The notes: a model not told the origin generated them from the sequence alone. A stretch of DNA of 64,000 nt from Streptomyces sp. NBC_00820 (GCF_036347055.1 NZ_CP108882.1:2183001-2247000), one strand, 5' to 3'; positions 27,937-36,811 are shown, counted from the first letter of the stretch. Numbers and translations: made by a program.

Positions 27937-28668
27937 TCATCCTATGGCGGTTCCGAACAGGCTGCCCAGGGCGTACGTCACACCGGCCGCCGCACCGCCC
28001 AGCGCGAGCTGCCGGAGCCCGCTGAACCACCAGGTCCGCGCGGTCACCTTGGCCACGACGGCACCGCAGCCGAAGAGCCCGGCGAGCGCGAGGAGCAGGG
28101 CCGGCCACAGGGCGGTCGCGCCGAGCAGGAACGGCAGGACGGGCAGCAGGGCGCCCAGCGCGAAGGACGCGAACGAGGACACGGCGGCGACCAGCGGCGA
28201 CGGCAGATCGCCGGGGTCGATGCCGAGCTCCTCACGGGCGTGGATCTCCAGGGCCTGCTCGGGGTCCCTGGACAGCTGCCGTGCGACCTCCCGGGCCAGC
28301 GCGGGCTCGACACCGCGGGTCGTATACAGGGCCGCCAGCTCGTTCTCCTCGTCCTGCGGGTGTTTGCGCAGCTCACGGCGCTCGACGTCCAGCTCGGCCT
28401 CGACGAGTTCGCGCTGCGAGGCGACCGAGGTGTACTCGCCGGCCGCCATGGAGAAGGCGCCGGCCGCGAGCCCGGCGAGCCCGGTGATCACGATCGTCTG
28501 GTGGCCGACCGACCCGCCCGCGACACCGGTCATCAGGGCGAGGTTGGAGACCAGGCCGTCCATCGCGCCGAAGACCGCGGGGCGCAGCCAGCCGCCGTTC
28601 ACGTCGCGGTGCGTGTGGTTGTCGCGGTGCGCCTCGTGCAGCGCGGCCTCGGTTTCGATGATGGCCAT
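27937..28668 (-). CDS. VIT1/CCC1-family Fe2+/Mn2+ transporter
   Basis: The 243-residue membrane protein has the VIT family pattern: an amphipathic N-terminus with HRDNHTHRD, the first membrane helix GAMDGLVSNLALMTGVAG, the AAGAFSMAAGEYTSVASQRE segment with Met and Glu metal ligands, a soluble charged metal-binding region (about residues 85-150) and three C-terminal hydrophobic helices. Members move iron or manganese out of the cytoplasm to prevent metal excess. Two iron-box-like sequences lie upstream, which suggests iron control. It is a single gene. Confidence 0.9.
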   Translation of the reverse strand: MAIIETEAALHEAHRDNHTHRDVNGGWLRPAVFGAMDGLVSNLALMTGVAGGSVGHQTIVITGLAGLAAGAFSMAAGEYTSVASQRELVEAELDVERRELRKHPQDEENELAALYTTRGVEPALAREVARQLSRDPEQALEIHAREELGIDPGDLPSPLVAAVSSFASFALGALLPVLPFLLGATALWPALLLALAGLFGCGAVVAKVTARTWWFSGLRQLALGGAAAGVTYALGSLFGTAIG

Positions 28669-28685
28669 ATGGACCCCCGGGAAGC

Positions 28686-28704
28686 TTAGCCAAAGCTAAC
28701 TTTG
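28686..28704. promoter_or_regulatory. Candidate iron box 1 upstream of the VIT gene
   Basis: TTAGCCAAAGCTAACTTTG matches the DmdR/IdeR consensus TTAGGTTAGGCTAACCTAA at 12 of 19 bases, counted by eye. It lies 18 bases from the VIT gene ATG, where a bound regulator could block transcription or initiation. Confidence 0.4.
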
Positions 28705-28766
28705 GACGAGTTCTACTTTTCGACAGATCTAAACGTACGCCGAAAGCCTGCCTCCTGCCAGCAAGG

Positions 28767-28785
28767 AAAGGCTGGGCTAACCTGC
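28767..28785. promoter_or_regulatory. Candidate iron box 2 upstream of the VIT gene
   Basis: AAAGGCTGGGCTAACCTGC matches the DmdR/IdeR consensus at 13 of 19 bases, counted by eye, including the central GGCTAACCT-like core. It lies about 100 bases from the VIT gene start. Distal IdeR sites can activate such detoxification genes; that role is inference here. Confidence 0.45.
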
Positions 28786-28916
28786 GGCTTTACCTTCCCT
28801 TGCTCATTCGCGCACCCTTCCGCTCAAATGCCGAGCGGGTGATGCTGAGCCTCCGCAGGCTGGTGCGGGGCCGTCCCGTGGGACACATCCGCAAAGGGGG
28901 CTCCGCGGGGGCCCTG

Positions 28917-29006
28917 CCGTACCCGCCGCACCCACCACGCCTCCTGTACCCGCCGCATCACCACACCTGCTGTACCCGCCGCCCACCCCCGCCTGCTGTA
29001 CCCGCC
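28917..29006. repeat. Imperfect repeats of TGTACCCGCCG
   Basis: Four spaced copies of a TGTACCCGCCG-type unit, about 25 bases apart, precede the ribosome-binding site of the first ADP-ribosylglycohydrolase gene. No translated use is supported. Confidence 0.6.
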
Positions 29007-29052
29007 GTGCCTGCTGTGCCGCCCCGCTGTGCCCCGCTGAAGGAGAGGCCCC

Positions 29053-30909
29053 ATGGCATCGATCGCCCGCACTTCCCCGGCTCCGGCGCCCGGGGGCTCC
29101 GCCGGACTCCGCGAGCGGGCGCGCGGCGCGCTGCTCGGCCTGGCTGTCGGCGACGCGCTCGGGGCACCCGCGGAGAACCTCAAGCCCTCCGAGATCCGCG
29201 CCCGCTGGGGCCGCATCACCGGGTACGTCGCCGAGAACCCGTCGGGCACGGACGACACCGAGTACGCGATCTTCTCGGGACTCCTGCTGGCCCGGCACGG
29301 CTCGGCGCTCACCCCGGCGCACGTCGAGGCGGCCTGGCACCAGTGGATCGCCGGCCATGCCGAGGGCCCCTTCCGCGGGGCAGGCTTCAGCGAGCGCGGC
29401 ACGCTGGAGAACCTCCGCCGCGGCCTCGCGGCCCCCATCTCCGCCCAGCACCGGCACGCCTGGAGCGACGGCCTGGCGATGCGCGCGGCGCCCTTCGGGG
29501 TCTTCGCCGCGGGGCGCCCCACCGAGGCGGCCCGCCTGGTGGCGATCGACGGCTCGGTCAGCCACGAGGGCGAGGGCATCTACGGCGGTCAGGCGGTCGC
29601 GGCGGGAGTGGCGGCGGCGATGGCGGGCGCGGCGCCCCCGGTGGTCATCGCCGCGGCCCTCGCCGCCGTCCCCGACGACTCCTGGACCGCCCGCTCCCTG
29701 CGCCGCGCGGTCACCGTCGCCCACCGCGGCGAACGCGCGGTGCGCTCCGCGGTGGTCATCGGCGGCTACCCCTGGACCGACCTCGCCCCCGAAGCCGTCG
29801 CCCTCGCCTTCGGCGCGTACGCGGCGGCCGACGGCGACTTCCGCGAGGCCGTCCTCACCGCCGTCAACATGGGCCGCGACGCGGACACGACGGCGGCGGT
29901 CGCGGGCGCCCTCGCCGGCGCGACACGGGGCGCCGGCGCGATCCCACCGGAGTGGGCGTCCGCGATCGGCCCCGCCCGCGGCCGCTGCCTCCCCGCCATG
30001 ACCGGCCACCACATCCTCGACGTGGCGGAACTCCTGGTCCCGGAGGAGGGAGGCAAATGGGGAGAGGGCGTGGTCACGCCGGACTTCCTGCCACTCACGA
30101 CGAGAACCCTCCATCCAACCCAACCGGCCCAACTCCCCAGCCCCCCGGCCCCCACCTCCACCCCAACAGAACCGCCCACACCCACACCACTCACCACGGT
30201 CCCCGCGGAGCCGCTCCCCCTCACCGCCCAGCCCACCGAGCAGCCTTCGCCGCTGCCCCTCGCCGCCGGCCCCACCGAACCAACCACCCCACTACCGCTC
30301 AGCCCCCGGCCCACCGAACCGCCCTCACCCCTGCCCCTCACCGCTGGACCCGCAGAGCCAACCACCGCGCTACCGCTCGACGCCGGACCCACCGAACCAA
30401 CCACCGCGCTCCCCTTCACCGCCGGACCCGCCGAACCACCCGCACCCCAGCCACTCGCCGCCCAGCCCACCGAACCGATCGCACCCCCACCACCCGCCAC
30501 CCGGCCCACCGAGCCGATCGCACCCTCACCCTCCACTTCGCAGCCCACCGAGCCCACACCCCCTCCGAGCACTTCACAGCCCACCGATTCGGGTGGTGGG
30601 TGGGCGGAGGAACGGGGGTCCAGGGGGCGGAGCCCCCTGGTGGGCGCGGCGGACACCGGGCACGAGGACAGCACAGGCTCACTGGTGAGCGCGGCAAGCG
30701 CAGGGCACGAGGACAGCACAGGCTCACCGACGGAGACGGGGAACCCCGGGCGCCAGAACAGCACAGGCACGCTGGTGAGCGAGGCAAGCACAGGGCACGA
30801 AGACAGCACAGGCACACCGGTGAGCGAGGCAGACGCAGGGCGAGAAAGCACAGGCACACTGGTGAGCGCGGCAAGCACCGGGCACGGGAACCGCGAGGAC
30901 CGGCGGTGA
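29053..30909 (+). CDS. ADP-ribosylglycohydrolase-family protein 1 with repetitive C-terminal tail
   Basis: Residues 20 to about 335 form an ADP-ribosylglycohydrolase (DraG/ARH) domain: GLAVGDALGAP, then the metal-binding GTDDTE (about 65-70) and the C-terminal NMGRDADTTAAV (272-283), so both Mg sites look intact. The enzyme would hydrolyse ADP-ribose or a similar N-glycoside. From about residue 350 to 618 the chain is low complexity: ten or so 13-residue units (PTEPxxPLPLxAG) followed by 15-residue units (LVSAASAGHEDSTGS). The domain alone is the usual family length. The TGA overlaps the GTG of the next gene (GTGA), which supports the tail being translated. Confidence 0.85.
   Translation: MASIARTSPAPAPGGSAGLRERARGALLGLAVGDALGAPAENLKPSEIRARWGRITGYVAENPSGTDDTEYAIFSGLLLARHGSALTPAHVEAAWHQWIAGHAEGPFRGAGFSERGTLENLRRGLAAPISAQHRHAWSDGLAMRAAPFGVFAAGRPTEAARLVAIDGSVSHEGEGIYGGQAVAAGVAAAMAGAAPPVVIAAALAAVPDDSWTARSLRRAVTVAHRGERAVRSAVVIGGYPWTDLAPEAVALAFGAYAAADGDFREAVLTAVNMGRDADTTAAVAGALAGATRGAGAIPPEWASAIGPARGRCLPAMTGHHILDVAELLVPEEGGKWGEGVVTPDFLPLTTRTLHPTQPAQLPSPPAPTSTPTEPPTPTPLTTVPAEPLPLTAQPTEQPSPLPLAAGPTEPTTPLPLSPRPTEPPSPLPLTAGPAEPTTALPLDAGPTEPTTALPFTAGPAEPPAPQPLAAQPTEPIAPPPPATRPTEPIAPSPSTSQPTEPTPPPSTSQPTDSGGGWAEERGSRGRSPLVGAADTGHEDSTGSLVSAASAGHEDSTGSPTETGNPGRQNSTGTLVSEASTGHEDSTGTPVSEADAGRESTGTLVSAASTGHGNREDRR
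30230..30590 (+). repeat. 39-base (13-residue) coding tandem repeat
   Basis: About nine or ten imperfect units encoding PTEPxxPLPLxAG lie in the tail of the first ADP-ribosylglycohydrolase gene. Unit length is constant (39 bases), so changes in copy number stay in frame. Confidence 0.8.
30620..30640. repeat. Streptomyces-type GGGGGCGGAGCCCCC palindrome
   Basis: Arms CCAGGGGGC and GCCCCCTGG flank a GGA centre. From memory, this palindrome is scattered through intergenic DNA of many Streptomyces genomes. Here it lies inside an open frame, between the two repeat arrays of the ADP-ribosylglycohydrolase tail. Confidence 0.65.
30640..30899 (+). repeat. 45-base (15-residue) coding tandem repeat
   Basis: Five or six imperfect copies of a 45-base unit (one shortened to 42) encode variants of LVSAASAGHEDSTGS at the extreme C-terminus of the first ADP-ribosylglycohydrolase. 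The array stops just before the stop codon. Confidence 0.8.
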
Positions 30910-32021
30910 CCCGCCGTATCGAGGGGCTGCTCCTCGGACTCGCCGCGGGAGACGCCGCCGGCTGGCCCGCCGCCCGCCACCGAGCCGCCCGCATGCCCGA
31001 GTGGACCCGCCGCCTCACCCGCGAACTGGACACCTTCGCGGAGCAGAACGCGACCACGACGCTCCCCGTGCCGATCGCCCTGAACCAGCCCCCCGAACCC
31101 CTGCGCCTCGGCCCCTCGGACGACGCCGAGTGGGCGGCGTTCGCCGCGGAGGCGGTGCTGCGGGCCGGCGACGACGACGTACTCGGCGACCTCAGCCGGG
31201 ACCGCCGTATGCGCGCCGCGATCGACCTCACCTGGACCGCGGTCGCCGCCGAGGTCTCCGCGGCAGCGGACCGCGCCCCGGAGATCGAGTCCGCCGTACT
31301 CCCGCTGCGCGCCCGCATCTCGGTCCGCGCCGGCCTCGGCAATCTCGCCGCCGGCCTGCGCCCGCCCGCCACCGGCCACGACAACCCGCACTACTTCGAC
31401 GACGCCGCCTGCGTCCGCGCCTGCGTCCTCGCGGTGGCGCACCCCGGCGACCCCCGCCGCGCCGCGGACCTCGCCGAGTTCGACGCCCGCTACACCCAGG
31501 ACGGCGACGGCGTGCACGGCGCCCGCGCCATGGCGGCGGCCCTGTCGCTGGCCCTCGACGGAGCGGACACGGACGCCTGCGTGACGGCCGCGCTCGCCGA
31601 ACTCCCCGCGGAGACGGAGATCGGCCGCAACGCCCGCCACGCACTCGCCCTGGCCGAGCACACCGGCCCCGCGTTCGCCCTGGTCCCCCTCCTGGAACAC
31701 CAGATCGTCGACCACGTCTACAGCTACGGCATCGCCGCCGCCGAAACCGTCCCCGTCGCGCTCGCCCTGACCGTCGCCGCCCGCGGCCGCATCGCGGAGG
31801 CGGTCCCGGCCGCCGCCTGCCTGTCCCGGGTCGCCGACTCCGCCCCCGCCCTCGCCGGCGCGCTCACCGGCGCCCTGGGCGGCGGCGCGTCCGTCCCGGC
31901 CGCCTGGCGGGAGGCCTGCCGCACCCTGTCCGGCTGCACGCTGCCCCGCCTCACCGGCACCGATCTGGTGGAACTCGCCGGACTCCTGGAAACCGCGCAA
32001 CGGGCCCGACCAGGAGGATGA
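30906..32021 (+). CDS. ADP-ribosylglycohydrolase-family protein 2, degenerate active site
   Basis: The 371-residue product keeps the family start IEGLLLGLAAGDAAGWP and a GPSDDAEW at 69-76 in place of the usual TDDT. The C-terminal acidic motif (normally G-R-D-x-D-T/S) is missing: the corresponding place reads YSYGIAAAETVPVALAL. Half of the metal site is therefore lost, suggesting a non-catalytic paralogue that could bind ligand or regulate its neighbours. It overlaps gene 1 by 4 bases and gene 3 closely. The GTG start gives MTRRIEG. Confidence 0.75.
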   Translation: MTRRIEGLLLGLAAGDAAGWPAARHRAARMPEWTRRLTRELDTFAEQNATTTLPVPIALNQPPEPLRLGPSDDAEWAAFAAEAVLRAGDDDVLGDLSRDRRMRAAIDLTWTAVAAEVSAAADRAPEIESAVLPLRARISVRAGLGNLAAGLRPPATGHDNPHYFDDAACVRACVLAVAHPGDPRRAADLAEFDARYTQDGDGVHGARAMAAALSLALDGADTDACVTAALAELPAETEIGRNARHALALAEHTGPAFALVPLLEHQIVDHVYSYGIAAAETVPVALALTVAARGRIAEAVPAAACLSRVADSAPALAGALTGALGGGASVPAAWREACRTLSGCTLPRLTGTDLVELAGLLETAQRARPGG

Positions 32022-32029
32022 TTCGGGGC

Positions 32030-33214
32030 ATGACGCCCACAAGAGAAGAAAGCGGCGAATCCTGCTCGAACGGTCTCGATGACCGGATCACCGGAGCCCT
32101 GGTCGGAGCCGCCGTCGGCGACGCGCTCGGCGGCCCCGTCGAGGGGTACTCCCCCGAGCAGATCACCGAGCGGCACGGCGGCCGCGTCCACGGCGTCGTC
32201 GGCCCCTGGCACGGCGACGACTGGCGCACCGCCCGGCCCATCGCCCCGTACCACAAGGGCGACGGCCACGTCACCGACGACACCTTGATGACCCACGCGC
32301 TGGTCCGGGTCTACGCCCGTGTCCGCGACCACCTCGACGCCTACGCCGTCGCGGACCACCTGGTCCCGGACCTGATGACCACGCCGCGCTGGATCCCCGA
32401 GCTGGAGGCCGAGGCCCTGCCGCTGCAGCGCCTCTTCCTCGCCGAGAAGTGGCTGGTGGCCCGGCTGGCCTACGGCCACGCCGACCCCCGGGAGGCGGGC
32501 ACCGGAAACATCGTCAACTGTGGCGCGGCGATGTACATGGCCCCCGTCGGCCTGGTCAACGCGGCGAACCCGGCCGCCGCGTACGCCGAGGCGCTGGACA
32601 TCGCCGGGGCGCACCAGTCGTCGTACGGCAGGGAGGCCGCCGGGGTCTTCGCCGCGGCCGTGGCCGCCGCCACCACGCCCGGCGCGACCCCGGACTCGGT
32701 CGTGACGGCCTGCCTCGCCCTGGCCAAGGACGGCACGCGTGAGGCGATCGAGAAGGTCTGCGAAGTGGCCGCCTCCTTCAGTGACTTCGAGTCGGCGCTG
32801 CGCCCGCTCAGGGCGGCGGTGGCCCCGTACGACACGGTCGGCCCCGACTACCGCGCCCCCTCGCTCGGCGCCCGCCGCCCCTCCCGCCTGCACTCCATCG
32901 AGGAACTGCCCGTCGCGCTCGGCATGCTGCTGGTGTCCGGCGGCGACTACCGCCACGCGGTCCTCGGCTCGGTCAACTACGGCCGCGACTGCGACTCCAT
33001 CGCCACGATGTCCGGAGCCCTCGCGGGTGCCCTCGGCTCGCCCGTCCCGGAGGACTGGTCGAAGACGGTGGCCGAGGCGAGCCGGCTGGACCTGTGGGCA
33101 CCGGCCCGTGAACTGGCCGGGGTGACCGTCGAGATCTTCGCCCGGGACGTGCGGCGCCACCGCGCCCACGAGCGGGCCTTCGCCGCACTGGGAGGCGTGG
33201 CATGCTCCGACTGA
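32030..33214 (+). CDS. ADP-ribosylglycohydrolase-family protein 3
   Basis: The 394-residue product has intact family motifs: GAAVGDALGGPVEG, GHVTDDTLMTHALV and the late NYGRDCDSIATMSGALAGA. It should therefore bind two Mg ions and hydrolyse an ADP-ribosyl or similar N-glycosidic bond. AGGAGG at 32012-32017 serves as ribosome-binding site; ATG 32030 is chosen because ATG 32018 abuts it, but the upstream ATG (overlapping the gene 2 stop) cannot be excluded. The fourth family gene begins inside its last codons. Confidence 0.85.
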   Translation: MTPTREESGESCSNGLDDRITGALVGAAVGDALGGPVEGYSPEQITERHGGRVHGVVGPWHGDDWRTARPIAPYHKGDGHVTDDTLMTHALVRVYARVRDHLDAYAVADHLVPDLMTTPRWIPELEAEALPLQRLFLAEKWLVARLAYGHADPREAGTGNIVNCGAAMYMAPVGLVNAANPAAAYAEALDIAGAHQSSYGREAAGVFAAAVAAATTPGATPDSVVTACLALAKDGTREAIEKVCEVAASFSDFESALRPLRAAVAPYDTVGPDYRAPSLGARRPSRLHSIEELPVALGMLLVSGGDYRHAVLGSVNYGRDCDSIATMSGALAGALGSPVPEDWSKTVAEASRLDLWAPARELAGVTVEIFARDVRRHRAHERAFAALGGVACSD

Positions 33215-34563
33215 CCTGGGTCCAGCCCGAGGACCTGCTCGGCCACGAACTCCGCCAGGCGCTGCTGGACGGCCGGGAGCCGTCGCGGATCGCGGCGCGC
33301 TGGCGCGCGGCCGGCGGCCTGGACGCCCCCGAACGGGCCGGCGCCTCCACCGACCGTGCCTCGCGCTACCTGCGCCTGCTGGCGGAGGACCTCCTCGACG
33401 AACTCGCCGACCTCCCCAGCACGTTGGCGGAGGACGAGCCGACCGACCTGGCGCGGATCAGGGCCGCCTGTCCCGACTGGCCCGCGGCGAACCGTGCCGC
33501 GCGAACGGTCCCGCACGCGCTGGAGGCCGCCTGGCTCGGCCGGGCCGTCGGCTGCCTGCTGGGCAAACCGGTGGAGAAACTCCCCCTGGACGCCATCCGC
33601 GCCCTGGCCCGGTCGACCGGCAACTGGCCCCTCACCACCTGGTTCACCGCGAAGGGCGTCCCCGAGGACCTGCTCGCCCGGCATCCGTGGAACCGCCGCT
33701 CGGCCGCCACCTCCCTCGCCGAGAACATCGACGGCATGCCCGAGGACGACGACCTCAACTACCCCCTGCTGAACCTCCTCCTGCTCCAGCGTCACGGCAG
33801 GGCCTTCACCACCGACGAGGTGGCACGGCTGTGGCTCGACGAACTCCCGCCCGGCCGCACCTTCACCGCCGAGCGCGTCGCCCACCGCAACCTCCTCACC
33901 GGTATCGAACCCCCGCACACCGCGCGTCACCGCAACCCGTTCCGGGAGTGGATCGGCGCCCTGATCCGCGCCGACCTGCACGGCTGGACGAACCCGGGCG
34001 CCCCGGCGGCCGCCGCCGAGCAGGCGTACCGCGACGCGACCCTCACCCACACCGCCAACGGCGTGTACGCGGCGATGTTCACGGCCGCCGTCATCGCCGC
34101 CGCGGCCACCGGCACCGAGGACGTCCACGCCTGCCTGCGCACCGGCCGCGCGGTGATCCCGTCCCGCTCCCGGCTGGCCCGGGCGGTCGACCACGCCCTC
34201 GAACTGGCCGTACGGCACGCGGACTTCGACGACGTGGTGGACGAGCTCCACGCCCTCTACTCCCCCACCCACCACTGGGTCCACGCCCTCCCCAACACCG
34301 CCCTGATCACCGCCGCCCTCGCCCACGCGGACGGCGACTTCACCGGCTCCGTCTGCCGTGCGGTGTCGGGCGGCTGGGACACGGACTCCAACGGCGCGGC
34401 CGCCGGCAGCGTCGCCGGTCTCCTCGCGGGCTCCCCCGACGCACTGCCCGAGCGCTGGCGGGCCCCGCTGAAGAACCGGCTCGCCACCACCGTCGCCGAC
34501 TTCGACGGCACCGGCTTCGACACGCTCGCCCATCTCACCCACCTGGAGGCGACCCGCCCATGA
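33202..34563 (+). CDS. ADP-ribosylglycohydrolase-family protein 4
   Basis: The 453-residue product has a non-family N-terminal part (about residues 1-105) followed by an ADP-ribosylglycohydrolase domain: AWLGRAVGCLLGKPVEKLP, MPEDDDLNYPLLNLLLL for the first metal motif and VSGGWDTDSNGAAAGSVAG for the second. Both acid clusters are present, although EDDD and GGWDTDS differ from the other paralogues, so substrate may differ. It overlaps gene 3 by 13 bases and gene 5 by 4 (ATGA). Confidence 0.82.
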   Translation: MLRLTWVQPEDLLGHELRQALLDGREPSRIAARWRAAGGLDAPERAGASTDRASRYLRLLAEDLLDELADLPSTLAEDEPTDLARIRAACPDWPAANRAARTVPHALEAAWLGRAVGCLLGKPVEKLPLDAIRALARSTGNWPLTTWFTAKGVPEDLLARHPWNRRSAATSLAENIDGMPEDDDLNYPLLNLLLLQRHGRAFTTDEVARLWLDELPPGRTFTAERVAHRNLLTGIEPPHTARHRNPFREWIGALIRADLHGWTNPGAPAAAAEQAYRDATLTHTANGVYAAMFTAAVIAAAATGTEDVHACLRTGRAVIPSRSRLARAVDHALELAVRHADFDDVVDELHALYSPTHHWVHALPNTALITAALAHADGDFTGSVCRAVSGGWDTDSNGAAAGSVAGLLAGSPDALPERWRAPLKNRLATTVADFDGTGFDTLAHLTHLEATRP

Positions 34564-35453
34564 TCCACATCGCCGTGCTCGGCAGCACGAACATGGACCT
34601 CGTCACCTATGTCGCCAAGGCCCCGCAGCGCGGCGAGACGGTGACGGGACGGGAGTTCCGCACGATCCCCGGCGGCAAGGGCGCCAACCAGGCGATCGCC
34701 GCCGCCCGCGCCGGCGCCACCGTGTCGATGATCGGGGCCGTCGGCAACGACGACTTCGGCGCGCGGCTGCGCGACACCCTCGAACACTCCGGCGCGGACA
34801 CCGACTCCCTGCGTACGGTCGAGGGCCAGTCCGGCACCGCGCACATCGTCGTGGACGACGAGGGCGGCAACGCGATCGTCGTCATCCCCGGCGCGAACGG
34901 CACCGTCGACCACCTCTCCCCCGGTGACGAGGGCGTCATCGCCTCCGCCGACGCCCTGCTGCTGCAACTGGAGATTCCGCTCGACGCGGTCATCGCGGGC
35001 GCGGAGGCGGCCCGCCGGCACGGGGTCCGTACGATCCTCACCCCGGCCCCGGCCCAGCCGCTGCCGCCCGAACTCTTCGCCGCTACCGACCTGCTGGTGC
35101 CGAACGAGTACGAGGCGGTGACCCTCACCGGCCGTACCGATCCGCGCGAGGCGGCCATCGCCCTGCTGGAGGTGGTGCCGGAGGTCGTCGTCACCCTGGG
35201 CGCGGTCGGCAGCCTGTACGTCGCGCGAGGCACGGAGCCACTGCTCGTGCCCGCGCCGCGGGTCACCGCGGTGGACACGACCGGTGCGGGCGACACGTTC
35301 GCGGGCGCGCTCGCGGTCGCCCTCGCCGAGGAGAAGCCGGTGCGCGAGGCGCTGTCCTGGGCGGCAGCGGCGGCGGCGCTGTCCGTGCAGCGGGAGGGGG
35401 CGTCGGTGTCGATGCCGTACCGCCCGGAGATCGAGGCGCAGTACACCGCATGA
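34560..35453 (+). CDS. rbsK: Ribokinase-like PfkB-family sugar kinase
   Basis: The 297-residue product has the PfkB signature pair: IPGGKGANQAIAAARAG near residues 37-53 and VDTTGAGDTFAGALAVAL near the C-terminus with the catalytic Asp in GAGD. It starts IAVLGSTNMDLV, as ribokinases do. The likely reaction is phosphorylation of ribose or a nucleoside-derived pentose. Its position directly after four ADP-ribosylglycohydrolase genes, with ATGA overlap, suggests that it captures the released sugar. Ribose specificity is inferred from similarity and context. Confidence 0.88.
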   Translation: MIHIAVLGSTNMDLVTYVAKAPQRGETVTGREFRTIPGGKGANQAIAAARAGATVSMIGAVGNDDFGARLRDTLEHSGADTDSLRTVEGQSGTAHIVVDDEGGNAIVVIPGANGTVDHLSPGDEGVIASADALLLQLEIPLDAVIAGAEAARRHGVRTILTPAPAQPLPPELFAATDLLVPNEYEAVTLTGRTDPREAAIALLEVVPEVVVTLGAVGSLYVARGTEPLLVPAPRVTAVDTTGAGDTFAGALAVALAEEKPVREALSWAAAAAALSVQREGASVSMPYRPEIEAQYTA

Positions 35454-36811
35454 ACACACCCACACGCCCCACACGCCCCGGGAACACGTCCCGCACACCC
35501 GCACCCCCTGCCGCGGACCCCTCCCCGGCCCCGTCCCCGGGTCCGTCCCGGTCCGCGGCCCCTTCCCGGTCCCCCGCCCCGCCCCGCTCCCCGTCTCCTT
35601 CCCCGGCCTCTTCCGGGCCCCCGCGCGGCCGCCCTCTCGACGGGCTGCGGGTGCTCGACCTGGCCACGCTCTTCGCCGGGCCCATGGCCGCCACGCACCT
35701 CGGTGACTTCGGCGCCGAGGTGATCAAGGTGGAGCATCCGGGGCGGCCCGACCCCTCGCGCGGGCACGGCCCGTCGAAGGACGGGGTGGGCCTGTGGTGG
35801 AAGGTGCTCGGCCGCAACAAACGGACGATCACCCTCGACCTGTCCAGACCCGGCGGCCGGACCACGCTGCTGCGCCTCGCCGCCACCGCCGACGTGGTGA
35901 TCGAGAACTTCCGCCCCGGCACCCTGGAGAAGTGGGACCTGGGCTGGGCGGAGCTGTCCGCCGCCAACCCGCGGCTGGTCCTCGCCCGGGTCACCGCCTT
36001 CGGCCAGTTCGGTCCGTACGCGCACCGGCCCGGCTTCGGCACCCTCGCCGAGGCGATGAGCGGCTTCGCGGCCCTCACCGGCGAACCGGACGCGCCGCCG
36101 ACGCTCCCGCCGTTCGGGCTCGCGGACGCGGTCGCGGGCCTGGCGACGGCGTACGCGGTCATGACGGCGCTGGCCGCCCGCGAGCGGACCGGCGAGGGCC
36201 AGGTCGTGGACATGGCGATCATCGAGCCGATGCTCGCGGTCGTCGGCCCCCAGCCGACCTGGTACGACCAGCTCGGCTACGTGCAGGAACGCGCCGGCAA
36301 CCGGTCGGCGAACAACGCCCCGCGCAACACCTACCGCACCGCCGACGGCTCCTGGGTCGCCGTCTCCACCTCCGCGCAGTCGGTGGCCGAGCGGGTCGTA
36401 CGGCTGGTTGGCCGCCCCGAGCTGGCCGAGGAGCCGTGGTTCGCCACGGGCGCGGAGCGCGCCGCGCACGCGGACGTCCTGGACGCGGCGGTCGCCCCGT
36501 GGATCGCCGCCCGCACCCGCGACGAGGTCCTGGCGGCCTTCGAGAAGGCGGAGGCCGCGGTGGCTCCCGTCCAGGACGTCCGCGGTGTGCTGGACGACCC
36601 CCAGTACCAGGCGCTGGACACGGTCACCACCGTGCCCGACCCGGAGCTGGGACCGCTGCGCATGCAGAACGTCCTCTTCCGGCTCTCCGCGACCCCCGGC
36701 GCGATCCGCTGGGCGGGCCGCCCGCACGGCGCCGACACGGAGGCCGTCCTCACCGAACTGGGCCTCACCCCGTCCGACCTGCACGCCCTGCGCGAGGAAG
36801 GTGCCCTGTGA
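35450..36811 (+). CDS. CaiB/BaiF (class III) CoA-transferase
   Basis: The 453-residue protein has an atypical Pro/Ser-rich N-terminal stretch of about 60 residues, then a complete class III CoA-transferase: GLRVLDLATLFAGPMAATHLG, FGAEVIKVEHP, RNKRTITLDLS, VIENFRPGTLEKW and GEGQVVDMAIIEPM, where the Asp is the expected CoA-accepting residue. It would move CoA between carboxylic acids. It overlaps the sugar kinase and the following CitE-like gene by 4 bases each. The acid is unknown. Confidence 0.88.
   Translation: MNTPTRPTRPGNTSRTPAPPAADPSPAPSPGPSRSAAPSRSPAPPRSPSPSPASSGPPRGRPLDGLRVLDLATLFAGPMAATHLGDFGAEVIKVEHPGRPDPSRGHGPSKDGVGLWWKVLGRNKRTITLDLSRPGGRTTLLRLAATADVVIENFRPGTLEKWDLGWAELSAANPRLVLARVTAFGQFGPYAHRPGFGTLAEAMSGFAALTGEPDAPPTLPPFGLADAVAGLATAYAVMTALAARERTGEGQVVDMAIIEPMLAVVGPQPTWYDQLGYVQERAGNRSANNAPRNTYRTADGSWVAVSTSAQSVAERVVRLVGRPELAEEPWFATGAERAAHADVLDAAVAPWIAARTRDEVLAAFEKAEAAVAPVQDVRGVLDDPQYQALDTVTTVPDPELGPLRMQNVLFRLSATPGAIRWAGRPHGADTEAVLTELGLTPSDLHALREEGAL

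Larger units (their letters stand above)
28669..29052. other. Intergenic region between the VIT gene and the ADP-ribosylglycohydrolase operon
   Basis: About 385 bases that contain the divergent promoters of two operons. The left half has two candidate iron boxes. The right half is a run of Pro-codon-like repeats (CTGTACCCGCCG and variants). The ribosome-binding site GAAGGAGAGG precedes the plus-strand ATG at 29053. Confidence 0.5.
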
